NCBI RefSeq assembly: GCF_030142045.1
Contig: NZ_CP126242.1
Coordinates: 2,728,001-2,792,000 of the forward strand
Origin: Arthrobacter sp. zg-Y919
GTDB lineage: Bacteria; Actinomycetota; Actinomycetes; Actinomycetales; Micrococcaceae
DNA: 64,000 nt
Reading direction: 5' to 3'
Positions 7,763 through 16,093 of this stretch are shown piece by piece. Each line of letters opens with the position of its first letter. Within the stretch, counting starts at the first letter, position 1. The notes below the pieces were generated by a model. That model saw nothing but the letters and a program-made list of their open reading frames with translations. It was not told where the DNA came from and did no database searches. A program made the position numbers and the translations under genes.

Positions 7763-9193
7763 ATGATCGAGACCATGGCCTTCGACACACCCGGGTCCGG
7801 GCACGGCCCCGGACAAGGCTCCACCGGCACCGAGCAGCACGGACCGACGCGTCCGCGTTGGCTTACCCGCCTCCCGTGGCGCACCGGCGAGGACTGGGAA
7901 CGCCCGGGCCCCACCCGCGAGCAGCAGCGCCACGACATCATCGGCACCATCGTCCTGCTGCTGGTCTCGGCCTTCATCCTGGAAGTGAGCCGCGGAATCG
8001 GTGCCGTGGCCGGGGAAACCAAACCCATCTGGCTCCAGCACCTGGCCATGGCACTGATCATCCTGCCGCTGGCGGTGCGCCGGCGTTACCCAGTGGCCGT
8101 GATGCTGGCGTGCAGTGCGGTGTTCCTCGGCCTGGGCCTGCTGGTGCCCTCGGTCTCCATGCAGATGACCTTCCAGGCCGCCTACTTCGCCTCGCTCTAC
8201 ACCGCAGTCGCCTGGGCGAAGGACCGCAGGATGCTCTGGCTCGGCACTACGGTGGTCATTGCCGTGATGGCCTTGTGGGTCATCCTCTCCTTCACCGTCT
8301 CCTCCTCCTATGACTCCGTCCTGGAACGGATCATGGAAGGCGATGACACCTACCGCGGCTTCCTGCCCCCGCTGGTGTCGCTGGCGATCTACAACTTCGC
8401 CATCAATGCCGCCTACTTCGGCGGGGCCATCATGTTCGGCATGAACGCCTGGCGCAGCGCCCACCAGCGCGAGCTGCTCCTCACGCAGTCCGCCCAGCTG
8501 GAAGTCCAGGCGGCCGAGCTGGCCCGGCAGGCGGTGCTCGACGAGCGGCTGCGCATCGCCCGGGAGCTGCACGACGTCGTCGCGCACCACATCGCGGTGA
8601 TCGGTGTCCAGGCCGGCGCGGCGCGGCGGGTGCTGGAGAAAAAACCCGGGGCTGCGGCGGGTGCCCTGCAGACCATCGAGGGTTCCTCCCGCGAAGCGGT
8701 GGAACAGATGCGGTCCCTGCTGGGCGTACTGCGCTCGGGTGAGCAACCCGGTTCGGAGTCCGACGGCGGTGCTCGGCGCGCGCCCGAGCCCGGGCTGGCG
8801 GACCTCCCGGCACTGGTGGCGGAGCATGGGCAGCTGGGACTGTCTGTTTCCTATCACCGGTCCGAGGATGTTCCCGGTGCCCTGGACCGGGTCCCCGCAC
8901 CGATGGGCCTGTCGATTTACCGCACCGTGCAGGAATCCCTCGCCAACGTCCGCCGGCATTCGACCGCCGGTTCCGCCGTCGTGGCCCTGCGTACCGGCAC
9001 CACCGGGGAGGGACGGGCCTGGGTGGAAGTGGAAACGGTCGATGACGGCCGGCCGCGGACCGGCAGCACCGCCGGGTCCGGATTCGGCATCCGGGGCATC
9101 CGCGAACGTGCTGATCTGCACGGCGGCATCGCCGAGATCGGACCGCGGTCCGGCGGCGGCTGGCGCGTCCGGGTCCGGTTTCCGGTGCGCTGA
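7763..9193 (+). CDS. NarL/LiaS-type sensor histidine kinase
   Basis: 476 residues. After a hydrophilic 55-residue N-terminus come about five membrane helices (residues 58-230) with little extracytoplasmic domain, as in intramembrane-sensing kinases that monitor envelope stress. A short coiled coil (TQSAQLEVQAAELARQAVLD) leads to the HisKA_3 box ERLRIARELHDVVAHH, with His270 as phospho-acceptor. A HATPase domain follows (N-box VQESLANVRRHS; G-box GFGIRGIRERADLHGG). It is followed by its response regulator and an ABC exporter on the same strand, so the kinase probably controls that exporter. Confidence 0.92.
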   Translation: MIETMAFDTPGSGHGPGQGSTGTEQHGPTRPRWLTRLPWRTGEDWERPGPTREQQRHDIIGTIVLLLVSAFILEVSRGIGAVAGETKPIWLQHLAMALIILPLAVRRRYPVAVMLACSAVFLGLGLLVPSVSMQMTFQAAYFASLYTAVAWAKDRRMLWLGTTVVIAVMALWVILSFTVSSSYDSVLERIMEGDDTYRGFLPPLVSLAIYNFAINAAYFGGAIMFGMNAWRSAHQRELLLTQSAQLEVQAAELARQAVLDERLRIARELHDVVAHHIAVIGVQAGAARRVLEKKPGAAAGALQTIEGSSREAVEQMRSLLGVLRSGEQPGSESDGGARRAPEPGLADLPALVAEHGQLGLSVSYHRSEDVPGALDRVPAPMGLSIYRTVQESLANVRRHSTAGSAVVALRTGTTGEGRAWVEVETVDDGRPRTGSTAGSGFGIRGIRERADLHGGIAEIGPRSGGGWRVRVRFPVR

Positions 9194-9264
9194 CCGCTAC
9201 CGTGGTTGCCTAAGGCCGCATACTGCGGCCGGCGGAATTCCTTCGAAAGGCAGATACCTAAGCA

Positions 9265-10083
9265 ATGGAACCGATCCGGGTCCTGCTCGCCGATGACCAG
9301 GCCCTGCTGCGGGCCGGCTTCGCCATGATGCTCTCCGTGGAGGAGGAAATCGAGGTGGTGGGCCAGGCCGCCAACGGGGCCGAAGCGGTGGAGTTCGCCG
9401 CCACCCACCCCGTGGACATCATCCTCATGGACGTGCAGATGCCGGTCCTCGACGGGATCCGGGCCACGGAGCAGGTAGTGCAGGCGGGCACCGCGAAGGT
9501 CATCATCCTCACCACTTTCGAACGCGACGACTACCTGTTCGACGCACTCCGTGCCGGCGCCAGCGGGTTCCTGCTCAAGAATTCCGACCCGGACGACCTG
9601 GTGGCTGCGGTCCACGCCGTCGCCGGCGGCCACGCCCTGCTGGCACCGGAGATGACGGTCCGCGTGATCGAGCGCTTCACCCGGCAGCTGCATGCCGAAA
9701 CCGCCGGTGCCCGCCGCGATTCGGCCCTTCCGGGGGCCGGTTCCGGCGCTGCCGTGGGGATGCAGCCGGGCGGCACCCAAGTGGGCCCCGCGCAACTGGG
9801 CGGCGCCCCGTCGTCGTCCGGTTCCGGGTCCGGTTCCGGGTCCACCGAGCAGCGGAAACTGCTGGCGTCGCTGACCTCCCGCGAACGCGAAGTCTTGGAA
9901 CATGTGGCCGCAGGCAGGAGCAACGCCGAGATCGCCGCGGAAATGTTCGTCGCCGAAGCCACCGTCAAGACCCACGTGTCCAACCTGCTGGGCAAGATCC
10001 AGGTCCGGGACCGGGTGCAGGCCGTGGTGTTCGCCTACGAGTCCGCTCTCATCCTCCCGGGGGACAAGCCCGCGGCCGGCTGA
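9265..10083 (+). CDS. NarL/LuxR-family response regulator with low-complexity linker
   Basis: 272 residues. The receiver domain (residues 1-125) has acidic pocket DD10-11, phospho-acceptor Asp56 in DIILMDVQMP, Thr in ILTTF and a conserved Lys in GFLLKNS. The C-terminal HTH reads LTSREREVLEHVAAGRSNAE through ATVKTHVSNLLGKI. Between them is an unusual linker of about 50 residues rich in Gly, Ser and Ala (GSGAAVGMQPGG; SSSGSGSGSGS), much longer than the ~15-25 residues normal for NarL-type regulators. It lies 71 bp after the kinase and is expected to be its partner. Confidence 0.92.
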   Translation: MEPIRVLLADDQALLRAGFAMMLSVEEEIEVVGQAANGAEAVEFAATHPVDIILMDVQMPVLDGIRATEQVVQAGTAKVIILTTFERDDYLFDALRAGASGFLLKNSDPDDLVAAVHAVAGGHALLAPEMTVRVIERFTRQLHAETAGARRDSALPGAGSGAAVGMQPGGTQVGPAQLGGAPSSSGSGSGSGSTEQRKLLASLTSREREVLEHVAAGRSNAEIAAEMFVAEATVKTHVSNLLGKIQVRDRVQAVVFAYESALILPGDKPAAG

Positions 10084-10187
10084 CCCGGCGGCTTCCATCC
10101 CGCGGCCGATCCCCTGCGGCGCTCTTCTGCCTAAGCTCGAAGCAGATGCCCCCACTAGGCCCGGCCTTTCCGGGAAAGGAGCAGCGC

Positions 10188-11069
10188 ATGCTGCAGGTCC
10201 GCAACCTCACCCGCCGCTTCGGCGACAAAACCGCCGTCGACGACGTCACGTTCGATATCCCCTCCGGCCGCATGACCGGTTTCGTCGGGGCCAACGGCGC
10301 CGGCAAGACCACCACCATGCGCATGATCATGGGCGTCCTGACCGCCACGTCCGGGGACGTGCTGCTGGACGGCGCCCCGGTCACCGCTGCGCAGCGCGCA
10401 CAGTTCGGGTACATGCCCGAAGAGCGCGGCCTCTACCCCAAGCAGCCCATCATTGACCAGCTGGTCTACCTCGGCCAGCTGCACCGGATGAGCCAGTCCT
10501 CGGCCCGCCGCGAGGCACTGGAACTGCTGGACCGGTTTAACCTCGCCGACCGCAGCAAGGACAAGCTCGAATCCCTCTCCCTGGGCAACCAGCAGCGGGT
10601 GCAGATTGCCGCGTCGCTGCTGCACCGTCCCACCGTCCTGATCCTGGATGAGCCGTTCTCCGGGCTGGATCCGCTCGCCGTCGACTCCATGGTGGAGCTG
10701 CTGCGGGAGCGGACCTCCGCCGGTGTTCCGGTCCTGTTCTCCAGCCACCAGCTGGACCTGGTGGACCGGCTCTGCGACAACCTGGTGGTGCTGCAGAGCG
10801 GCCGCCTGATGGCCGCCGGAACCGGCGACGAACTGCGCGCCACGGCACCCCGCCGGCACCGCATCACGGTCTCCCCCGACGCCGGCTGGCTGCGTGAGGA
10901 GCCCGGGCTCACCGTCGTCGACGTCGCCGGCCCGTCAGCGCTGGTGGAGTTCGACGACGACACCACCGCACAGCGCACCCTCGCCGCCGCCCTCTCCCGC
11001 GGCACGGTGCAGGAATTCGCCCCTCTCCGCCCGTCCCTGAGTGACATCTACCGTGAGGTGACAGCATGA
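10188..11069 (+). CDS. ABC transporter ATP-binding protein (NatA/drug-exporter type)
   Basis: 293 residues from the ATG at 10188, preceded by an AAAGGAG ribosome-binding site; a reading from 10146 has none. Walker A GANGAGKTT, signature LSLGNQQRVQIAASL (SLGNQ in place of SGGQ) and Walker B LILDEPFSGLDP are complete. A C-terminal regulatory extension of about 80 residues (from about residue 215) follows the H-loop SSHQLDLV. This is typical of NatA-like exporters of sodium or cationic compounds. It overlaps the permease start by 4 nt (ATGA). Confidence 0.9.
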   Translation: MLQVRNLTRRFGDKTAVDDVTFDIPSGRMTGFVGANGAGKTTTMRMIMGVLTATSGDVLLDGAPVTAAQRAQFGYMPEERGLYPKQPIIDQLVYLGQLHRMSQSSARREALELLDRFNLADRSKDKLESLSLGNQQRVQIAASLLHRPTVLILDEPFSGLDPLAVDSMVELLRERTSAGVPVLFSSHQLDLVDRLCDNLVVLQSGRLMAAGTGDELRATAPRRHRITVSPDAGWLREEPGLTVVDVAGPSALVEFDDDTTAQRTLAAALSRGTVQEFAPLRPSLSDIYREVTA

Positions 11070-12295
11070 GCACCGCAACCCGCACCCCCGTGGACAAGCC
11101 CGGGCAGGCTCCGGAGATTCCGGACACCACCCCGGCCTGGGCGATCGTGACGCTGCGCGAAGTCACGGTCAAAATGCGTGACCGCACCTACCTGCTCTCC
11201 ACGCTCGTGACCCTGCTGCTGATCGTGGGCAGTGTCCTCTTCAACGCCTACATGTCCTCACGCGGTTCGGACCATACGGTGGCGGTGGCAGATAGCGCCG
11301 CCACCGAAATCGTCGCCGCCGCCGACGCCGCCGGACAGGGAGACGACGGAAACACCAGCTTCGAAGCCAAGACGGCCGACTCCCCGGATGCCGCCCTGCA
11401 GCTGGTCCGCGATGAAGACGCCGACGCCGCGCTGCTCCAGGGACAGGACGGCACCTGGACCCTGACCGGAAAGGACGAGATCAGCTCCGGGCTGCGCGGG
11501 CCGCTGTCCGAAGCCCTGACCAGCTACGTCATCAGTGAAAACGCGGCCGCTGCCGGCACCACGGCGGAGGAGCTGACCGCCGGCAGCGCGCTGGACGAAG
11601 CCCTGCTCGAAGGAGACGCAGACAAGGCCGTTATGGCCTCCATCGTCGGCTTCGCCTTCAGCTTCCTCTTCTACATGGCCACCATCATCTTCGGCATGGC
11701 GATCGCCACCTCGGTGCTGGAGGAGAAGCAGAACCGGGTGGTGGAAATCCTGGCGACCGCCATTCCCATCCGGCAGCTCCTCTACGGCAAGGTCATCGGC
11801 AACACCATCCTGGCCGTCGTGCAGCTGGCGCTCTACGGCGGCGCGGCCCTGCTGGCCCTGAACCTGACCGGGACCGCGGACATGGTCGGGTCCATCATCC
11901 CGGTCTCCGGCTGGTTCCTGGTCTTCTTCCTGATCGGGTTCCTGATCCTGGCCGCCGGCTGGGCGATGCTCGGGGCCATGGCCAGCCGGTCCGAGGACCT
12001 GAACAGCAGCTCCACCCCGGTGATGGCGGTCATCTTCGCGGCACTGTTCGCCGGGATGTTCGCCAAGGGGCAGTTGCTGGTCATTGCCTCGTTCGTCCCC
12101 GTCATTTCCTCCGTGGCCATGCCCATCCGGATGCTTAACTCGGATGTGCCGCTGTGGCAGACCTTCGCAGCTTTGGCCATTGCGCTGGCCGCGGCCTACG
12201 CCCTGCTGGCCTTCGCCGCGAAGATCTACCGGCGGGCGGTACTGCAGAGCGGAGGCGCACTGACCCTGCGCAAGGCCATGAAGCTGGAGCAGTAG
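11066..12295 (+). CDS. ABC-2 type permease (NatB-like)
   Basis: 409 residues. One N-terminal membrane helix (about residues 45-63) is followed by an extracytoplasmic domain of ~150 residues (from AYMSSRGSDHTVAVADS to about residue 190) and then about five clustered C-terminal helices. SVLEEKQNRVVEILATAIP, between helices two and three, is the hallmark of NatB/ABC-2_3 permeases. Together with the ATPase it forms an exporter, probably for sodium, a lipid-linked compound or an antimicrobial peptide. The gene ends 2 bp before the convergent malQ stop. Confidence 0.9.
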   Translation: MSTATRTPVDKPGQAPEIPDTTPAWAIVTLREVTVKMRDRTYLLSTLVTLLLIVGSVLFNAYMSSRGSDHTVAVADSAATEIVAAADAAGQGDDGNTSFEAKTADSPDAALQLVRDEDADAALLQGQDGTWTLTGKDEISSGLRGPLSEALTSYVISENAAAAGTTAEELTAGSALDEALLEGDADKAVMASIVGFAFSFLFYMATIIFGMAIATSVLEEKQNRVVEILATAIPIRQLLYGKVIGNTILAVVQLALYGGAALLALNLTGTADMVGSIIPVSGWFLVFFLIGFLILAAGWAMLGAMASRSEDLNSSSTPVMAVIFAALFAGMFAKGQLLVIASFVPVISSVAMPIRMLNSDVPLWQTFAALAIALAAAYALLAFAAKIYRRAVLQSGGALTLRKAMKLEQ

Positions 12296-12297
12296 CC

Positions 12298-14466
12298 CTA
12301 GATCCCCTTCTGCATCAGGGCGGCCAGGGAGCGGAACCGTTCGTTCCGCTCCAGGCCGTCCAGCAGCACCGCTTCACCGTCGGGACCGCAGAGCGGAATC
12401 CGCCAGTTGGGATACTCATCGGCGGTCCCAGGCTGGTTCTGCGTCTTTTTCTCGCCGACCAGGTCGGCCAGGGCCACGCCCAGCAGCACCGACGGCGTCT
12501 GCAGGATGAACTTATGCAGCCCCTCCACGGTCTGCTGGATTTCTTCCCCATGCATCTGCCCGGCCACCTGCTTCGAGGCGGATTTCGGCAGCAGCCCGCG
12601 CTGCCGGAGCCCGTCCAGGACAGCTTCCTGGGCCTTGCTGTCCGCCGCACGTTCCTCTTCCACCGGCCGGTTCAGCAGGCCCAGGGACTCACGCAGGTTC
12701 ACGTGTTCGCCGGCCAGGTAGCCGGCCGTCGGCGGAAGGTCATGGGTGTTCACGCTCGTCAGCGCCCCCACCCGGTATTCCTCGGGAGCGCGGGGACCAT
12801 CCTCCGTCTGTTCGAACCACAGGATGGAGGTGCCCAGCACGCCCCGCTCCCCCAGGTACTCCTGAACCCACGGCTCGAACACGCCCAGGTCCTCACCGAT
12901 TACGACGGCGCCGGCCCGCTGCGCTTCGAGCGCCAGGATGCCGATCATCGCCTCGTGGTCGTAGTAGACATAGGCACCTTCACCGGGCGACTCCGCGTTC
13001 TGCGGAATCCACCAGAGCCGGAACAGGCCCAGGATGTGGTCCACCCGGATGCCGCCGGCGTGCCGGAGGATGGTGCGGATCATGTCCCGGTAGGCGGCGT
13101 AGCCGGACTCGGCCAGGCGTCCCGGGTGCCACGGCGGCTGGCTCCAGTCCTGGCCGCGCTGGTTGAACATATCCGGCGGGGCACCCACGGAGATGCCCTC
13201 GGTCAGCACATCGCGGAGCATCCACGCGTCGGCGCCGCTGGGGTGCACTCCCACGGCAAGGTCATGGATCACGCCGATCCCCATGCCAGCCTTCTTCGCC
13301 GACCGCTGCACGGCCTCGAGCTGTTCGTCGCAGATCCACTGCAGCCACTTGAAGAACTCGATCCGTTCCTGCAGGCGGGGCAGCTGGCGGACGACATAGT
13401 CGCTGTCCGGGCTGGAAGCCTCGGCCCATTCGGGGGCACCGGGCGCCAGGTCCTCGGCGAGGGCGCACCAGAGCGCAAAGTTGTCCAGGCCCTGGCCGGC
13501 GTCGGCCTTGAAGGCATCAAACTGCTTCTGCCGGCTGGGGCTGCGCTCCACCTGGTACACATCCTGCAGCACTGACAGTTTGGCCCCGTAGCTGGCGTCG
13601 CGGTCCAGTTCCCCGGCGGAGGTGTTGGCCGGGTAGAGGGAACGGGCCGCTTCCTCCGCGGCTTCCCGCTCGCCGTCGGTCAGGTAGGCGTACTCCGGGA
13701 CGGCTTCCACCCGGATGTACAGCGGATTGAAGAACCGCCGGGTGGTGGGCAGGTACGGGGACGGTTCGATGGGCGGCACGGGTTCCGCGGCGTGCAGCGG
13801 GTTGATCAGGACGAACCCGGCGTCGTACTCCGTGCCTGCGACGGCGGCGAGGTCCGCCAGGTCGGTCAGGTCTCCGATCCCCCAGGAGCGGGAGGAGCGG
13901 ACCGAGTACAGCTGGGCCTGAACACCCCAGGTGCGGCGGGCTTCGAGGGCGTCCGCGGTGTCGAGCCGGTCCGGGGTGACCACCAGGACGGCGCTGGCGG
14001 AAATGTCACCGCTGCGCACCTGAAGCCGGTGCCAGCCCAGGTCCAGGTCCTGCGGCAGCGGGACCAGGGTGCGGGCCAGCAGTGTGCCGTCGATGTCCCG
14101 TTCCTCGTCGGACTGCTTCGGCCAGTCGAGTTCCTGCTCGGAGCCGTCCTCCAGCTGCAGGGTGAGCTGCGCGGAGCTGCCGGCGGGCAGATGTACCGGC
14201 ACGCTGCCGGGCTTGCCCTGGCGGACGACGGCGGTGGGCGGCAACGGCCGTTTCCAAGCGGCGGCCCTGGACTCGGCCAGGGACCGTTCCAGATCCTCCT
14301 CCGAGCCGGTCGCCATACCCATCGCGGAAAGAACACTGCGCAGCGTGGCATCGGAGACCTGCTGCTCGGAACCGTCCCAGCCCGTGAAGGTGGTGGCTAC
14401 CTTGTGAAAGTCGGCAAGCTGGCGGAGCAGATCCGGCGTGGAGGGGGCTGTTGGCTTTTCACTCAT
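12298..14466 (-). CDS. malQ: 4-alpha-glucanotransferase (amylomaltase)
   Basis: 722 residues, the length of actinobacterial MalQ. This cytosolic GH77 enzyme transfers maltooligosaccharide chains between glucans in glycogen and maltodextrin metabolism. The ~150-residue N-terminal domain is followed by the GH77 barrel: WGVQAQLYSVRSSRSWGIGD, LINPLHAAEPVPPIEPSPY, GIGVIHDLAVGVHPSGADAW, then GIRVDHILGLFRLWW (the RxDH motif with the nucleophile Asp). EDLGVFEPWV carries the acid/base Glu and SVNTHDLPP the third carboxylate. Start ATG at 14464-14466. It stands alone; no other glycogen gene is adjacent. Confidence 0.95.
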   Translation of the reverse strand: MSEKPTAPSTPDLLRQLADFHKVATTFTGWDGSEQQVSDATLRSVLSAMGMATGSEEDLERSLAESRAAAWKRPLPPTAVVRQGKPGSVPVHLPAGSSAQLTLQLEDGSEQELDWPKQSDEERDIDGTLLARTLVPLPQDLDLGWHRLQVRSGDISASAVLVVTPDRLDTADALEARRTWGVQAQLYSVRSSRSWGIGDLTDLADLAAVAGTEYDAGFVLINPLHAAEPVPPIEPSPYLPTTRRFFNPLYIRVEAVPEYAYLTDGEREAAEEAARSLYPANTSAGELDRDASYGAKLSVLQDVYQVERSPSRQKQFDAFKADAGQGLDNFALWCALAEDLAPGAPEWAEASSPDSDYVVRQLPRLQERIEFFKWLQWICDEQLEAVQRSAKKAGMGIGVIHDLAVGVHPSGADAWMLRDVLTEGISVGAPPDMFNQRGQDWSQPPWHPGRLAESGYAAYRDMIRTILRHAGGIRVDHILGLFRLWWIPQNAESPGEGAYVYYDHEAMIGILALEAQRAGAVVIGEDLGVFEPWVQEYLGERGVLGTSILWFEQTEDGPRAPEEYRVGALTSVNTHDLPPTAGYLAGEHVNLRESLGLLNRPVEEERAADSKAQEAVLDGLRQRGLLPKSASKQVAGQMHGEEIQQTVEGLHKFILQTPSVLLGVALADLVGEKKTQNQPGTADEYPNWRIPLCGPDGEAVLLDGLERNERFRSLAALMQKGI

Positions 14467-14557
14467 AAAACCAATCTATGGCCCGCAGGCCGACGCCCGC
14501 ATCTTCAGCCCCGGCCCCGGACCCCCGGGCCCCGCCAGGCCCGGCCGGGCGGTGCTC

Positions 14558-14884
14558 CTAGGGACGTTCCTGCGTCAGGCGCCAGGTGTCCTGGAAATCC
14601 GGATGGTCCTCGTGCACGGAGGCAAGGGCGGAGAGGGCCAGCCGCGTCCATTCCAGTTCCTCACGGAACTGGGGGTCGTCGTCGGGATCCACCACCATGC
14701 GCGAAAGGGCATGGCGGCGGGCACCTCCGATGATCTCGATGAGCATAAGCTTCGTTTCGCATTCCTTCAGCAGCCGCTCTTCGTACCAGCGGTCGGAAAG
14801 TGAAACATCGGAGGAGGAGAGTAGTTTGCGGGCCTCGGAGATGTCTTCCTGGAAACGCGTGACCAGGAAATCGACGATATCCAT
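14558..14884 (-). CDS. DUF6221 family protein
   Basis: 108 residues, helical and soluble, starting MDIVDFLVTRFQEDISEARK. A central block with ERLLKECETKLMLIEII and a later DPQFREELEWTRLALSALAS match my recollection of actinobacterial DUF6221 proteins. These occur both in chromosomes and in phage or plasmid regions, and their function is unknown. The conserved run of charged residues and single Cys argue that the frame is real. Upstream of malQ and on the same strand, but 91 bp separate them. Confidence 0.7.
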   Translation of the reverse strand: MDIVDFLVTRFQEDISEARKLLSSSDVSLSDRWYEERLLKECETKLMLIEIIGGARRHALSRMVVDPDDDPQFREELEWTRLALSALASVHEDHPDFQDTWRLTQERP

Positions 14885-14997
14885 GGCCGAATCCTACCTG
14901 CCGCCATGCCTGCCGGTCAGGGGTCCATGCGTGAACGGGAATATTTACCGGCGATGCCGTGGTTAGTGTAAGTATCAACTAATTCAGGAGATGCATT

Positions 14998-15231
14998 TTG
15001 TCGGTAACCAGCGACCACTCCCCCGTCACATCTGCGCGCGCCCGGCGCGTGCGCAGCATCCGTTCACTCCACCGTGGAGACACCGTTGAAGCCCGCAGCG
15101 GCGGCACCACCTATTTCCGTGGCGAGATCCAGGACACCGCGCCGGGCCTGGCCACGGTCTGGATCCGCGATGAGTCCACCGGCCTGCGGAGCGCGGCCAG
15201 CATGGACGATTTCAGCATCTGGAAAGTCTAG
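14998..15231 (+). CDS. Small hypothetical protein (77 aa, TTG start)
   Basis: The start is TTG at 14998, supported by an AGGAG ribosome-binding site at 14986-14990. The product has a basic N-terminus (SARARRVRSIRSLHRGD) and then a compact beta-rich segment: TVEARSGGTTYFRGEIQDTA, PGLATVWIRDEST. Its pattern resembles small SH3-like/KOW folds, but no family could be assigned. The upstream stretch (14945-14985) is AT-rich and could carry its promoter. Confidence 0.6.
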   Translation: MSVTSDHSPVTSARARRVRSIRSLHRGDTVEARSGGTTYFRGEIQDTAPGLATVWIRDESTGLRSAASMDDFSIWKV

Positions 15232-15252
15232 AAACCCCGCTGCCAACCTGCT

Positions 15253-16020
15253 TCAGCGGTCGATGAGGGCCCCGGCGCTGATATTCAGCGTGGCCGCGGT
15301 CATGCTCGCAGCGCGGTCTGAGGCCGCGAACGCTGCCGCGTAGCCCACATCCTCCAGGGTGGCTGCGTGGCCCAGCATGGTGGATTTAGTGATGGCGTCG
15401 GCGATCTCGCCGGCGCCTTCCATGTTTTCCGGCAGGGTTTCCGGGATTCCGCCCGAGCGCAGGGTCAGCACCCGGATGCCGTAGGACCCCAGTTCACTGG
15501 CAAGCTGGCGGCGCATGGCCTCCATAGCTTCAAAGGCGGTCAGCAGCCCGCCCAGGTACAGTCCCGGCACCGGATCACCGGAGCCGCCAAAAACCAGGAT
15601 CACTCCGGAACGCTGGCGCATCATCTGCCGTGCGGCGGCCTGCGAGGTCAGGAAAAACGTCTGGACCGCCGTGGCGACCGGCCGCAGGTAGTCGGCCAAG
15701 GGCATCTCCACCATCGGTGTTCCCTGAACGTCGCCGTGCTGGATGACATTCAGGGAGATGTCCAGGCTTCCTGCAGCCGCAACCACGTCATCGGCGTGTT
15801 CGCGCACTGCCCGCTCATTCGTGGCGTCCAGCAGCGCCGTGTCCACTGTTCCGCCGGCATGGCGGATCTTCGCCGCCACGGCTTCGAGCGGCTCCGGCGT
15901 CCGGCCGGCGAGGAATACGCGTGCCCCTTCCCGGGAGAAGGCCTCCGCCACGGCGCCGCCGATCCCTCCGCCGCCGCCGTAGATCACCGCGTTCTTACCG
16001 TTGAGCATTCCCTGCTGCAT
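15253..16020 (-). CDS. Atypical short-chain dehydrogenase/reductase family protein
   Basis: 255 residues with an SDR Rossmann fold: the NAD(P)-binding loop is GGGGGIGGAVAEAF, and the strand-2 end LAGRTPEPL suggests NADP preference. The usual NNAG is replaced (SLNVIQHGD). After the Ser of VFGGSGD the expected YxxxK is missing; the region reads YLGGLLTAFEAMEAMRRQ without Lys. It may be a non-catalytic or altered SDR. The C-terminus, ending LNISAGALIDR, is canonical for the family. It lies leftward of putA on the same strand with 73 bp between; a link to proline metabolism is not shown. Confidence 0.8.
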   Translation of the reverse strand: MQQGMLNGKNAVIYGGGGGIGGAVAEAFSREGARVFLAGRTPEPLEAVAAKIRHAGGTVDTALLDATNERAVREHADDVVAAAGSLDISLNVIQHGDVQGTPMVEMPLADYLRPVATAVQTFFLTSQAAARQMMRQRSGVILVFGGSGDPVPGLYLGGLLTAFEAMEAMRRQLASELGSYGIRVLTLRSGGIPETLPENMEGAGEIADAITKSTMLGHAATLEDVGYAAAFAASDRAASMTAATLNISAGALIDR

Positions 16021-16093
16021 GGCGTCCTCCCGGTTGGCTTGACCGGCCCCATCATGGACCGTGCCACGCGCAGAGGCAATGCCCGGGGAACGC

